Source: Ascaphus truei (Eukaryota; Chordata; Amphibia; Anura; Ascaphidae). Taken from it: 64,000 nucleotides of DNA. Of the stretch, positions 1-12,500 are shown in pieces; position 1 is the first letter of the stretch; every line of letters starts with the position of its first letter. Below the pieces are notes generated by a model that was not told the origin of the DNA, did not search any database, and was given only the letters and a program-made list of their open reading frames with translations. The stretch is taken from positions 290,719,141 through 290,783,140 of the forward strand of contig CM071567.1 in the NCBI GenBank assembly GCA_036426205.1. The letters run 5' to 3'. Both the position numbers and the translations under genes were made by a program.

Positions 1-240
1 TTGCTGCACGTTTCTGGGATCTCCCTTCCTAAAGTAAATATTGTAGCTGAGGAAGGGAGATCCCAGACACGTTGTGCGTTTGCAATCTGCAAATAAAGAA
101 GATATCCAATTTAAAGTTTTTAATTGATAGGCAACATGAAGTAGGTCATTTGTCACTGAGAATACCCTAGCAGACCTTTTGGATTATCCCATATAGGATA
201 TCATTTAACATTCATTCAATATATGGGTTTGATAGGGTTT
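1..240. repeat. Hairpin-forming inverted repeat and flank
   Basis: Positions 13-30 and 50-67 are perfect 18-bp reverse complements separated by 19 bases, so the stretch can fold into a strong hairpin. The match continues imperfectly outward. I do not recognise the family; it could be one end of a foldback element or MITE cut by the window edge. The rest, to 240, is AT-rich and shows no coding signal. Confidence 0.6.
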
Positions 241-440
241 TTCACAATTTACGTTCCTCAATATGATTGGTGGATGTCCCGTTTCTCAGTCAAATGTGAC
301 GTAACAGGTCTTATATACGGCCTCTCACGTCTCATTTGACAGGAAGAAGACTACGTGGAAACTTCTCCTCCTGAACCTGTTCAAGAGAAGAAAGAAAATG
401 AGGATGAAGAAATAAAGAAACTAAAGATGGTGAGAAGATT
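240..440 (+). promoter_or_regulatory. Family-P promoter-like repeat, copy A
   Basis: This segment resembles 5640-5900 and 55650-55890. Shared landmarks are a TGACG element (297-301), a TATA-like box (TTATATA, 311-317) and a conserved CGTCTCATTTGA block (328-339). An acidic and lysine-rich open stretch follows, with a splice-donor-like GTGAGA near 430. The arrangement looks like an RNA polymerase II core promoter with a first exon carried by a dispersed repeat. No transcription start is shown by the sequence itself, so promoter function is inference from the conserved layout in three places. Confidence 0.5.
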
Positions 441-769
441 TACGCACAAGTGACTCCTATTCACGCAACTGAGAATTGTGGACTTCTGCACATCATGCCA
501 TTATTAAAGATAAGGATAATTGTTTAATGGATCAAGAGTTGTTGTGCCTCAGTTGGAGGAGGAGGATGAAAGTCTTCATCCCGTCAAGGGTAAGAAGCAC
601 TGGTACTGTATTTTATTTAATTGCATTAGTTTTATGTTGCCCATTAATTGCGAATGTGGTTATCTGTGCCGTTGAGAATATAGTTAACCACAGAGACAAT
701 TAATGTATTTTTTGGCTAATGTTTGCATTTATTTAATTTTGTATACCGTGAGTAACAATGGAGTGGGAG
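441..769. other. No recognisable gene
   Basis: AT-rich sequence downstream of the copy-A donor-like site. It has one short open frame (476-703) with no recognisable domain and no conservation with the other family-P copies. I treat it as intron-like or decayed repeat sequence. Confidence 0.5.
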
Positions 770-1195
770 GGTGCATAGAAGTTAAAACAGATGAGCGTGG
801 GAGAGGAGTTTGTGGGAGTAAAAATGGAGGTTGGTGGGGTGTTTGGGAGTAAAAACATAAGGTGGTTTGGAAATAAAAATGGAAGTGAGTGTGGGTATGT
901 CAAAGCAAAAATGAAGGTGGTGCTGTAAGAGTAAAAACTGATGGGGGTTTTGGGAGTAAAAAAGTAGAGGATGTGAATACAAATGGCAGTGGGGGTTTGT
1001 GGGAGTAAAAACTCAGGTCAGGGGTGTGTGGGAGTAAAAACGGAGGTAGGTGTGGGATTTAAATTGGAGGGGGTATATGTGTGGGAGTTAAAACGGAGAG
1101 GGTGCGAGTAAAAATGGTGGGTGGTCTGTGTAAAAACAGAGGGGGATGTTTGTTTTAAAATAGAGGGGGTGGGAGAGTAAAAGATGGGGAAAACA
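770..1195 (+). repeat. Degenerate minisatellite (GGGAGTAAAAAYGGAGG-like)
   Basis: A purine-rich motif close to TGTGGGAGTAAAAACGGAGG recurs about a dozen times, with units of roughly 30-40 bases that differ by substitutions and short indels. The strand is strongly G/A-biased. No coding role is apparent; short open frames on either strand are by-products of the repeat. Confidence 0.8.
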
Positions 1196-1267
1196 TGTGA
1201 GAGACAAGGCAGAAAGATTGAGAAGGAAGGGAAGAATAAGAGAGAGAAAGGGGGTCTTACAGTGGAG

Positions 1268-1405
1268 AACTAGATGAGGAGGTGAGCATGTTGTGCAGAA
1301 GCTCGTGAGGAGGGGGAATGTGGGTGATTATCTGGTGAGAAGGGGGCATGTAGGGGAAAAGCAGGTGAAGAGGGGAGCATGCGAGGGAGAAGCAGGTGAG
1401 AAGCT
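1268..1405 (+). repeat. Short degenerate tandem repeat
   Basis: Three to four imperfect units built around GTGAGAAGGGGG and GCATGT. The open frame at 1293-1481 runs through them and reads as a low-complexity RRG(N/H)VG repeat, which is a translation artefact of the repeat. Confidence 0.6.
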
Positions 1406-2984
1406 GCTGAGTCCTGAAATATTCTGTTTATTGTATGAGGAAACTGAAAATAAGGATTTTTTTTTAAATTGCAATGTTTAAGATGGGGTTGTGGGGAAAA
1501 AAAAGAGTTCCTGCATTTTGTTTTTTATTTATATTTTGTACAATACATGTACAGTAAGTCACAATGTTTATAATGCACAAGATTATTCTGATATCAATGC
1601 CTTCTAAAGCTTACAAGATAAGCTCATGTTTCGCTCGGATTTTGTTAACCAAAATGATATTTTTTCAGAATTGTTGGTGATCCTGGAGGCTTTACCTAAA
1701 ATAAAACAACACCATATTGTCTAATGTTAAGTAAAAGCACCAAACATCATTATTACCACAATAGATTTTTTAACAACTGTTTTCAAGAAAGATTGATGAG
1801 TTCTAATTAAGGTTTACTGCTTAAAAGTTTTCAGAGCATTTTTAAAACGTGATATGAATAATTATTCACCATCTGTATGTTTGTTCTTGAAAAGCAGACG
1901 TCATATATATTATTATTGCAAATGTAGTTGCATTTATGTCACTTACATTTTATCTAAAAATGTCAATGGGAAATAAATTGCTGTTCAGTGAATTTGCAGA
2001 CTAATTTTATTAATACGGTCATAAAAAAATTAGAAGCAACGAATATAAGCAATTGCTCCCAACAGCATACTCAGCTAACCCAAACTACATCAGATTTTCG
2101 GAAAGTAATGAATAGAAATACAGTACTTTACACATGATTCAAAAATTACTGAATTTGTACATGCCCAAATCATAGGAACCTACAGATGGACCATGATTTA
2201 TGTGTAATTGGCCCTAAATAGTATGTACCTCATCCATTGCCTTGCTGTTCCCCTTGTCGCACTGAGCTGCAGTGAACCACAACTGTGTCACAACTGAGCC
2301 GTATGGACATTGTTTCTGGTCAGACAGAATTATTATTTGTGTTGTTGTATGTATTATTTGTGTTGTTTGTATTCAGTGCACGTCCGACAAGTGGACCGCT
2401 GATTATCCTTGCCTATGATAATCTGAATGGTACAATGCAGTAAGTGTAGGCGTTTGGAGGTGAAGATAAATGTTCATGTGTCTTTGTCTAAAGGGCCTTG
2501 TACAGTACTGTACATTTCTAGTGTTGCAGTTTCACATTTTATTAAAAAAGCACTATTATTTACGGAATCTGTCTTAACTTTTGTGCATGTCCTGGGAAAT
2601 TGCGCTTACTCATACTGCAAAAGGCCAGCTTGCAGTTATGACTATATTATGTATTGCACCATTCAAGTTGGGACAGATATGAGAGCAACTCTAGATGAGA
2701 TCTACTGTATGAGTATATCATTGACAAGTACAAATTCTTCAATGAAATAATGTACCAAACCAAAAAGGGTGGAAAAATTATTAGACATAACTTAAGCATG
2801 AATTATGTCTTTATTGGAACACCTCCGCATCCCTGCAACTGGGCCAGATTCTGGGCACTGCACACGTCGTGATTGGTTATGTTCGATTATGGCAACTTTC
2901 GAGGAGTAAGAGATTGGTCAGAACAAAGAGTTTGAATAATAACCCTTCAAGAACTGGTTCTTCGGGACTTCCAATCTGCCCCCA
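1406..2984. other. AT-rich stretch, nothing recognised
   Basis: I see no repeat family, RNA gene or domain-bearing frame here. The longest open frame (2427-2750, 107 residues) has no recognisable domain or helical pattern. The stretch may be old unique intergenic DNA or repeats too decayed to recognise. Confidence 0.5.
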
Positions 2985-3235
2985 CTCGAGTACCTGCTCC
3001 AACCTGAGTGCCTGCCCCCATACCATGACCAGTATGGACAAACCCACTCCAAAAAACAAGATGAACCTAAATCCCAACTACCGGCCTCCACCCGAGTACA
3101 TGCTCCAACCTGAGTACCTGTGTCTGCACGGGTATCTGCCCAATACCATTACCATTATGGACTGATCAACTCTAAAAATGAGATAAACCTACATCCCAAC
3201 TATATTATCGATTCAAGCATCGACATTCATTACCA
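2985..3235 (+). repeat. Two-to-three-unit tandem duplication
   Basis: The block beginning GAGTACCTGCTCCAACCTGA at 2988 recurs at 3094, a period of 106 bases. A third diverged partial unit follows from about 3130 with an extra ~19 bases. The unit also contains a recognisable ATACCATGACCAGTATGGA-type block. The family is not recognised. Confidence 0.7.
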
Positions 3236-3239
3236 TTGC

Positions 3240-3330
3240 ATCAACACCAAAAACATAGATTACAAGCTCCACGGGGCAGGGACTGTATATGCAAAAATAT
3301 CTTTGTAAAGCGCTACGTAAAACTAGAAGA
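3240..3330 (+). repeat. Dispersed-repeat tail, decayed
   Basis: The phrases ACGGGGCAGGGACTG and TGTAAAGCGCTACGTAA match the style of the common vertebrate L2/SINE-type tail, in which a CAGGGACT block is followed by a GCGCTA block. The assignment is from memory of the family style and is weak. Confidence 0.35.
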
Positions 3331-3489
3331 CTATACAAGAACAAACAAACAATGGGTCACTGCAATCTGATCAAATCAAGGTAAATATACATTTACACAA
3401 GTTTACATACAATACTGTAAACTGTACAGTAGATCTATCATTCAAAATTAGCCGCAAATGCATTCCATAGACCACGCATGCGTCTACAT

Positions 3490-4130
3490 TGTATTGTATG
3501 TCTTTATTTATATAGCGCCAAAAGTGTTCTGAGCGCTTAACAAAGAATACAGTACAGGGAATTATAATAATACAATAAGTGCAGCAAAATCAGACAATAG
3601 GAAAGGCAATCCCTGCCCGAAGAGTTTACAATCTAAGAGGTTTGATGGGGAATTTACAGAAAAAGTAGGTGAGGGAATAAGTGCTGTTGATTGGTCACAA
3701 TGGGTGGTAGGAGTGTGGGAGAGTAACCATGACTGCCGGCTATTGGGATGCTTGATTTGTGGGGCAAGTTTTAAGGTTTGTCAGTATTGAAATGAGAGGG
3801 TTAACACAATTTACAGGGGAAGAGATTGCAGGGAGGCATGGGTGAGATCAGCTGTGTATGTCTGGCTTCAGGCTTAGGGGAGATCCCCAGCAGCAGGAAG
3901 GAGTAGATAAAGGGTGTGAATAGATGATGTGTGTGGGTGTTTTTTATTGAGGGATAAAGAAGTTGTTGGGAGAGAAGTGCATTAATAATGGTGCCGTGGG
4001 GAAGTTGGAGAGAACAGAGACGTTCACAAAGGAGTGAGGAAACAGTAAACAGAAAAAACAGTAGGGAGGGCATAGTGAGATGCAGGAGGAGAGACTTCCC
4101 AGGTACTGGAGGATAGAAAGAGTACAAAGA
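3490..4130 (-). repeat. Dispersed repeat with L2/SINE-like tail (reverse)
   Basis: TCTTTATTTATATAGCGCC (3500s) and CCTGCCCGAAGAGTTTACAA (3600s) are the reverse-strand counterpart of the tail motifs at 3240-3330. Downstream (3690-4130) is purine-rich, non-coding-looking sequence that may belong to the same repeat. I assign the first 190 bases with more confidence than the rest. Confidence 0.4.
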
Positions 4131-4367
4131 ATCGCAGCTTTTGGAAAGTTAATTTCTCACAGTTGCAAAATTGTTGTGCAGGGTCCAGATCTTTCTCAAA
4201 TCTTCACCTCCAATTTCAACTCCAAAATTAACTCTGCCAGCACTTTAAATATGACACTTAAGATGGGACACACAGTCAAAAATGGGAAATATACGTTCCA
4301 TATATCATGCATGTGCGGACGTTGAAAGACCCGCATTTGTTTTATTAATAGTGTACAGTAAATTATT

Positions 4368-5430
4368 TCACAAATAGTTTACAGAATTCAAAACATCAAA
4401 TTGACAGCCAGAAGATGTCAATGGAAGTCTAAAACCATAATTAATTTCAACCCTTTTAGTACTGTTGAAATATACTGGCGACAAATAGAAATGCAGTCCC
4501 TGGCGCAGTATGATGTTAAAGTTAGTAAAAGTACCACATTGACTGTTCGTAGAAATGTCAATGAAAAAGTCCCCCAAAAAATCGATCAGATGATGTGGTC
4601 TGGAAACATCTTTTTCAATGGTCGTCCTCCTGTTATACAGAAAAGAGATCTGCTGAGGAAGTGACAAACCTAGTCACGAAATGTGTAGGGTGGTGCCTAA
4701 TTGCATTGCCCGTCAGTGTGGTAGTGACACAGACTAAGCAGTGACGTCATTAGGGAAGGCATCGGATAACCCTTGACCGTGAGGAGAGGAAGAGAGAAAG
4801 AGAGAAAAAGGTGCCGTCCCAGCTCTGCTGAATGCCTAATTTCTGTTGCATGCTGTGCACTGCAACAGTGTATCAACAGAAAAGACTTGACACATTGTAA
4901 GTGTAATTTGTCTTGTTTTGTATTTTTTATTAAAGTTTCCCCACAGTACTGCACTATTTCCATCTATTTCATTGTTTTGGGGTAAAACCATCTGGTATAT
5001 AGTGTGTGGACTTACCTGGAGGAAGCGTGTCAGAGACAGCTAGAGACCGCGTGGGGTTCGTGAATCCAGAAGAGGTAAACATTGGTTAAAGCACAGCTTG
5101 TATCCGTTACAGTCATTAACAGATCCTTCTGTAAGTTGGCATTTGTATCTGTACAGAAAGAGTATCTGCTGAGTCTGTCTGCTGCGCAATGGTTTGTTGT
5201 CTCTTTTCTGTATAACAGGAGGACGACCATTGAAGAAGATGTTTCAAGACCACATCATCTGATCGATCTTTTTGAGACTTTTTCATTGACATTTCTACGG
5301 ACAGTTAATTTGGTACTTTTAGAATCTTTTACAGCACACTGCGCCGGGGACTGCATTTCTATTTGTCATGTGCTTTGTAACGAGTTTCTTGAGAGAACTT
5401 GTGTGTGAGGTTCCACTTGGCAGCCATTCC
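4368..5430. mobile_element. PLE-like fragment with inverted duplication
   Basis: Positions 4480-4648 and 5200-5370 are inverted copies of each other, separated by about 550 bases. Beside the left arm lies a hammerhead-like core (4653-4687). The same combination, inverted copies around a hammerhead core, is seen at 34188-35527. Inverted partial copies and terminal hammerheads are known in Penelope-like elements, so I infer a non-coding PLE end. Open frames in both arms read the same non-protein sequence and are not genes. Confidence 0.55.
4653..4697 (+). ncRNA. Hammerhead-ribozyme-like motif, degenerate
   Basis: CTGAGGA (4653-4659) fits the hammerhead core CUGANGA. A perfect five-pair stem II follows (GTGAC 4661-4665 with GTCAC 4673-4677), then GAAA (4678-4681) and the TA cleavage dinucleotide (4686-4687) after a four-base minimal stem III. 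The flanks do not pair into stem I, so this copy is probably inactive. Confidence 0.45.
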
Positions 5431-5589
5431 TTTCAGAGTGTTTCACTATTAAGAAATTCCCCCAACACATGCACTACAGTATTGGGCAAAATCCCTATTA
5501 TCCATATCTGACCATTAAAAACATAAAACATAACCACAATATTAACCAGCCAGCATGTACGGTAGTTGCAGTAGATCCAGGGATGATGT
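5431..5589. other. No recognisable feature
   Basis: Short AT-rich spacer between the PLE-like fragment and family-P copy B. No feature is recognised. Confidence 0.5.
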
Positions 5590-5890
5590 CACGTCCTTTA
5601 AAAAAAACTGGAAGTTGTCACATGGCTTTCTACAACCAATAGGATGACTCCCAATCATGTTGGTTCTAGTACCACGTGATGGCAGCCATTTTGGTTTTGT
5701 TGACATCATCTTAAAGGAAAAGGAAGCAGAGCTTTCTGATTGGCTGGTTTCCCTCACTTCTGATGATGTCACACCCTTAGAAAAAACTGTCACATGTGTA
5801 ATCAAGCAAATCGAATTCGCTGGAAACCATTTGCCAGTCAAATGTGATTTCTCAGGCCTTATATAAAGCCTGTCCCGTCTCATTTGATGC
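5590..5890 (+). promoter_or_regulatory. Family-P promoter-like repeat, copy B
   Basis: Homologous to 55640-55890. Both contain CACGTGA/CATGTGA, GCCATTTT or GCCATCTT, a TGACATCATC/TGACGTC element, TTAAAGG, a GATTGGCTGG or CATTGGCTGG (inverted CCAAT) box and a second TGATGTCA or TGACGTC element. A TATA-like box (TTATATAAA, 5859-5867) and the conserved CGTCTCATTTGA block (5876-5887) follow. CRE-like, CCAAT and TATA signals in a fixed order strongly suggest a Pol II promoter carried by a repeat. Activity is inferred, not shown. Confidence 0.6.
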
Positions 5891-6137
5891 CAAGAAGCTG
5901 AAGTGTCAACATCTCCCCCAAATTGGATTTACAAGTACAGATGAAGATAAAGAAGAACCCAAAATAGATTACAATTTACAGATGAAGCTAAAGAAGAACC
6001 CCAATTAAATTACAATTTACAGATGAAGAAAAGAAAAGATTTAAAAAACTTACTGGACAGTGTTTTTGAGGTGTGTCGTGGACCAGATGTTGCTGCTGCT
6101 GCTGCTACTGCTGTTGCTGCTGTTGGGGATGAATTCG
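5888..6137 (+). other. Family-P first-exon-like segment, copy B
   Basis: The segment between the TATA block and a donor-like site at 6138 (ATTCG then GTGGGT). It contains three imperfect copies of an ACAGATGAAG(A/C)TAAAGAAGAA unit. A short frame from 6024 reads MKKRKDLKNLLDSVFEV followed by an alanine run encoded by (GCT)n. Copy C ends its equivalent segment with the same GATTCG then GT. I do not recognise the peptide, and whether it is translated is unknown. Confidence 0.4.
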
Positions 6138-6950
6138 GTGGGTGAAGACATCAAAGAGTAAGAAAAACATGGATTGTATTTTATTTCATTATGTATTTTG
6201 TTTTAAGTTGGTATTTGCATTGGCATAATTTTTTTATTCTAATATAAATGTCTTTTGTTTGGTGCTTGTTTTGCATTTTGCATTGGCATTGTATTTGAGG
6301 TTGGCCTTTTCATTGGCATTATTTGTTAATTGGAATGCAATGTCTTTTATTTGCTGTTTCTTTTATTTGCAGGTTATTTTTTATTGAAATGTGATGTCTT
6401 TAATTTGCTGTTTTTTATTTTAAAGTTGAAATTAAATGTCTTATTTTTGGTTCCTTGGTTTTTGGATTTGCATGTTGCATATTGACTGGCATAGTGACAG
6501 CTCATGCCCATAGGGCAGGGGTGTGTCACTGTGCTAATCAATTTGTTTATTGGCATATTTTGTTTAAAATTCAATGTGTTTTTAATTAGAGGCTTGTTTT
6601 TTCTATGGTAGGTTGCATATTGACTGGCATAATGGCAGCTCATGCCCAAAGGGCATAGATTTGCATCTGTGCCAAGCAATTGGGTTATTGGCATTTTTTG
6701 TTTAAAATTGAATGTCTTTGAAATTTGTGGCTTGTTTTGGGGATTTGCAGGCAGGCTGCATATTGACCTGCATAGTGGTGAGCCACTGTGCCAATCAATG
6801 GGTAGAGGAGGTGGGGTAGGTGACCTGGGGAGGTGGTTAGGTCTCCCAGGTGGGTAGCAGGAGGGGAGTTTAACCCGTTAATTCCTTAGTGGTTAAAAAC
6901 TGCTAAGGTAATTAAGGGGTTAGTGGCCAGAAGTTATTATTTTATTGTTG
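6138..6950 (+). repeat. Intron-like AT-rich tract with ~140-bp tandem units
   Basis: A unit beginning TTGCATATTGACTGGCAT occurs at 6475, 6613 and (diverged) 6756, giving periods of 138 and 143 bases. Upstream are looser repeats of TTGGCATT and ATGTCTTT. The tract follows the family-P donor-like site, so it may be intronic within that repeat. The open frame on the reverse strand (6374-6694) is a translation of the tandem units. Confidence 0.65.
6868..6925 (+). repeat. TTAAGGGGTTA-type palindrome, copy in family P
   Basis: TTAATTCCTTAGTGGTT is followed a few bases later by its near reverse complement ACTGCTAAGGTAATTAAG and then GGGGTTA. The same palindrome type lies at 14080-14125 (reverse), 58505-58560 and, as a variant, at 13570-13605 and 59015-59055. 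Confidence 0.6.
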
Positions 6951-7114
6951 TTGTTGGTGCCACTGAAGAAGAGGAAGACAAGGAATAATATTTTTATTTG
7001 CTATATGCTATACGGTGGAGGGTTTTCAGTCACATTTTCACCCACCATAAACCATAACCTAAATAATGTGATATATTGTATATATTTTATATACAGTATA
7101 TATAGAGATAGATA

Positions 7115-7960
<846 letters not shown>

Positions 7961-8339
7961 TAAATAGCTGTGAGGGCAAATCTTACCATTCGAAGGTTGT
8001 CATTAGTCAGTACATATAGTACTACCCTATGTTCTTTACCATTTTCTCCCTTTGCGCCTAGGTCATTCTAGTGGTATCTATCTTTTACAACTACTGTGGA
8101 GCTGTAGACCTAAATGGCAGCAGGCTGAATAGGGACAGTTAGATTGAAAGGGTTATAAACTTCTGTTCTAAGTTTATGTGATATAATTAATTTTTTTGAA
8201 TTTGATGATTGTATAGGGTTGCGCTGTGTGTTTCTCTTTGTTTTATATATATATAGGGGTACCTATTTCACCGCTCCCATTTATAACTTTCAATCTGGCT
8301 AATCTGCCCTACCACTGTTACACTGAGGATCACAACAGT
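7961..8339. other. No recognisable feature
   Basis: Sequence between the truncated CR1 and the truncated LTR of the Gmr1-like element. It contains a short (TA)n run near 8250 but no recognisable gene or repeat. Confidence 0.5.
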
Positions 8340-8551
8340 AAAAGACTCTGAAGGTTTGGTTATGGTTTAACCAGCCTGCTAGATAGGTCTGCTGTGTTAG
8401 TCAGTTTTTCTCCCATCATGGAGCAGAATTTATTTTGTTAAAGGGACAGTGTACCCGCTGTGGAGAAATAAAGCCATTGAACATTTTTCATTATCCTGAA
8501 ACTACACGTGTGGACTGTTCCCTGACCTCGGCTACAGGCCGTCCTGCCACA
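8340..8551 (+). mobile_element. Gmr1-like element, truncated 5' LTR
   Basis: Nearly identical to the last ~228 bases of the LTR at 13065-13558, starting AAAAGACTCTGAAGG and ending CCTGCCACA. It includes the AATAAA poly(A) signal. The first ~266 bases of the LTR are absent, so the element's own promoter region is lost on this side. No target duplication can be tested because the left end is cut. Confidence 0.9.
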
Positions 8552-8553
8552 AA

Positions 8554-8571
8554 TGGTGTCAGAAGTGGGAT
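8554..8571 (+). other. Primer binding site-like sequence
   Basis: TGGTGTCAGAAGTGGGAT begins two bases after the LTR ends, the position where a tRNA primes minus-strand synthesis. An almost identical site (one mismatch in 17) follows the LTR of the separate element at 61794-61810 on the reverse strand. I do not assign the tRNA. Confidence 0.75.
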
Positions 8572-8614
8572 GTCGGATGGCCCCTGTATCTGAAGGGACA
8601 CAATAAAAAAAAAA

Positions 8615-9541
8615 ATGGAGAATTTTTTTTCTCAGTTCCTTGAGCAACAGCTCCAGCTAGCAGAGAAACAAGCTGAGCGACAGGCCCAGCAAGATGAGCG
8701 ACAGGCCCAGCAAGCTGAGTGACAAGCCCAGCGAGATGAGCAACAGGCCCGGCGAGAGGAAAAGCTACTCCAACTGCTGGTCGAAGGCCCAACCCCAGGC
8801 AGACCAGGGATTCCAAATGACCCACCGGTGATGCTGCCTAAGATGAAGCCAAATGAAGACCCAGAGGCATTTCTCCTCACTTTTGAAAGGGTAGCCACGG
8901 CCCACGGCTGGACAGTTGATCACTGGGTAAGGACTCTGGCTCCACTCCTCATAGGGGAAGCTCAGGCAGCCTACCATGCTCTTCCAGCAGACGAGGCCAT
9001 GGACTATCAGCAACTAAAGGCTGCTATTCTGGATCGCCTAGGCCTCACTCCAGAGACCTACCGACAGCGGTTCCGGACAGTCAAATATACAAACAGAGAC
9101 AGACCCCGGGTCGTAGCCCACCACTTAGTAGACTTATGTACCAGGTGGATACAACCGGAAAAACATGACAAGGCAGAGATCCTTGAACAGTTTGTGCTCG
9201 AGCAGTTCATACAGATACTGCCCCCCTCCTCCCGCTCCTGGGTAAAAAGACACGCTGCATTTTCCTTGGATTCAGCGGTCCGCTTGGTGGAAAACTTCCT
9301 GGGCGACGACACCCAACAGGATAGCTGGGAACGGCCGGTGCAAACACCAGTTGCTTCCGGTGATGCTAGAGGCAGGAGAGCAGACAATCGAGGGGTCTAC
9401 AACCCGCCAGCTCGGGAGAACCAGTCAACCCGATCGGAAGACCCTTTCCCATCTCGGAGGGTTCCTGGTACAAACTCCCGCAGAGATGCCCATCCTGGGT
9501 CCGAGGCCACTGGATCCGCCACCCACAGTATTCCCTGAAAA
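8615..9541 (+). pseudogene. gag: Gmr1-like gag with SCAN-like domain
   Basis: The frame opens at 8615, has one internal TGA (8720-8722) and then runs to 9541. Residues ~10-50 are a Q/E/R-rich helix made of about five heptad-like RQAQQDE units (21-base repeats). The middle of the protein (about 9050-9300) matches the SCAN-domain pattern: ETYRQRFR, then LCTRWIQPE, EILEQFVLEQF, ILPPSSRSWV and AVRLVENFL. SCAN domains are known to be related to the Gag capsid of Gmr1-like retrotransposons, which fits this element. No CCHC knuckle is visible before the end. Confidence 0.85.
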
Positions 9542-9564
9542 CCTGGACTCCTGTCACCCACTCG

Positions 9565-12500
9565 GTGGAGAGGATAACCCCACTAACTAGAAGGGAGGAC
9601 CACATCCAACAGCGGAGAGGTCCAAACACAGAGCCCCGCCGAGAGCTTCCGCGGATGACCGAGTTTGCGGACTCAGGAGATGGGGAGATGGACTGTTCAT
9701 ATGGCAGAACCACTGCCACAGCTTGTCTCCAAGGGGACCACAATCCGTGGTTAGTCCTAGCATCTCTGGAGGGGACAAAAGTAAATGCCATGCTGGACTC
9801 GGGAAAAACCCTGATCCTAGAGGGCCTAATTCCAAGCAATAGACTATCTTATGACTCTCCTTGGAATATCGAGTGTATCCATGGGGATACAAAGAGATAC
9901 CCGACGGCGTACGTTACACTGCGTATCCAGAATCAAGAGGCTAGCCTACTAGTGGGAGTTGCTCCCTGGCTACCTGCTCCTGTTCTACTTGGCCGAGACT
10001 GGCCCTACCTCGAAACATTGTTGGCCCCTATTCCTATGGAGCCTTCTTCTCTGGTACCGGAGAAGCCCGGAGACTTGTTCCCTTTTCCCCCAGAGATTTT
10101 CCCCCGTAGACACCATGTCCCAAAGACACGTAAACAGAGACGTGCGGAAAAAGAGGACTGGTTAAGAAAGGCTGGGACTTTTGGTAACATTAGTCAGCCC
10201 AAGGGACTGCCGGTCATGGCCGGGGATGACCAGGGTGGGGAACATATAGATACGGGAGTGTTGCCAGCCCTGGATCTTCCTGACTTCCGACAGAGGCAGA
10301 GGGAGGACCCAGCTCTGGCTAGACAATATGAGAAGGTGGTACAGGTCAACAACAAGAAAATAGATGAACAAGGTGTAAAAGTGTATCCACATTTTGAACT
10401 GTTGAATGACATACTATATCGTGTGAATAAGGTTACACAAACAGGGGAGGTCATTCGACAGATGCTAGTCCCTAAAGGGTTGATTAAAACAGTGGTCACC
10501 CTAGCCCATACTCTCCCATGGGGTGGTCATTTGGGCAGAGATAAGACCACGGACCGCATCTCGTCCCGGTTTTACTGGCCAGGCATACATGGTGACATCA
10601 TGAAACTATGTGAGACATGTCCTGAATGCCAGTTAACTAGCCAAAAAGGACAGAAGCCGGCTCCCTTGGTTCCTCTGCCCTTGGTAGCCATCCCATTCGA
10701 GAGAATTGGGGTAGATCTGGTCGGACCTTTAGAACCCTCTGCGAAGGGACATAAATTTATACTCGTTGTTGTTGATTATGCCACCAGATATCCTGAAGCC
10801 TTCCCTCTGAGATCAGCCACTGCTAAACAGGTTGCTCACAGGCTGTTAGAACTGTTTTCTAGGGTAGGACTTCCCCAAGTAATGTTAACTGACCAGGGAA
10901 CAAATTTCATGGCAAAGTTAATGCAGGATGTCCTGAAGTTATTGGAGGTAAAATCCGTCCGGACCTCGGTCTACCATCCTCAGACTGATGAATTGGTAGA
11001 GAGGTTTAACCGTACTTTAAAATCTATGCTTAGGACGTTTGTGGACACTGAAAAGCGAGCTTGGGATGAACTTCTCCCTTTCCTGTTGTTTGCGGTACGA
11101 GAAGTTCCCCAATCATCCACAGGCTTCTCCCCGTTTGAGCTCCTATATGGACGCCAACCTCGGGGTATTCTCGACCTACTGAAGGAATCCTGGGAGGAGG
11201 AGCCCTCCCCCTCCAAGAATACCCTTCAGTATGTCATAGACCTTAGAAACCACCTAGACATGATAGGTCGGTTTACAAAGGAAAACCTCAAATCTGCTCA
11301 AGAACGTCAAGAGAGACAGTACAACCAAAATGCTCGCTTGAGGGTCTTCCAACCTGGGGACCAAGTGATGCTACTACTACCGACATCAGAGACTAAACTC
11401 TTTGCGAAGTGGCAGGGTCCTTTCCAAGTTCTCCGCCGCACCGGGGAGGTGAACTATGAGATCTCTCAACCAGGGTCCAGGAAGGGTAAACAAATCTACC
11501 ACGTGAACCTCCTGAAACCCTGGAAAACAATGAGATCGCTGTTCATTCACCCTCGGGAAGGAGAGACGGATTTGGGTCCAAAGCTTCCAAAGGGTAGTAC
11601 GTACACTGATCATCAGGTTCCCATAGGAGAGCAGTTAACAACGGAACAAAGGTCAGACCTACTTGATGTATGTGACCAGTTCTCAGATGTTTTTTCTGAG
11701 CTGCCAGGGCAGACTGATATAGTGTCCCATAGGATTGAGACAGAACCTGGCGTAAAAGTACGGTCCCATCCCTATAGATTGCCAGAGGGCCGAAAAGACC
11801 TGGTAGAGAGGGAGATAATAGACATGTTAGAATTGGGCGTGATCGAGGAGTCCCACAGCGAATGGTGTAGCCCTATCGTGTTGGTACCTAAACCAGATGG
11901 GAAGGTGAGGTTTTGCGTAGATCTGTGAAAGGTAAATGCTGTATCCAGATTTGATGCATATCCAATGCCTAGGGTAGATGAATTGCTTGATTCGCATGGT
12001 AAAGCAGAGTATATCTCCACCCTAGATCTCACGAAAGGATATTGGCAGATACCTCTAGCGGAAGAATCCAAATGCAAAACTGCCTTCGCCACCCCTCTCG
12101 GTTTATACCAATTTGTCACTATGCCATTTGGATTATATGGGGCTCCAGCCACGTTCCAAAGGTTAATGGACAAGGTACTACGACCCCATAGGGCATATGC
12201 CGCGGCCTACTTGGATGACATTGTCATTTATAGCAGACACTGGCAGTCTCATATAAAAAGGTTAAGGGCAGTCCTAACGTCCTTAAGAGAAGCAGGGCTC
12301 ACTGCAAATCCAAAAAATGTGCCCTGGGTAAATCCACTACAAAGTTCTTGGGCTATGCCTTTGGGGGAGGGATAGTAAGGCCACTAGCTAGCAAGGTGGC
12401 CGCCATAAAGGAAGTCCCCACCCCACAGACAAAGACACAGGTCCGCTCCCTTTTGGGGTTAGCAGGGTATTACCGACGGTTTATCCCCAATTTTCCGGAA

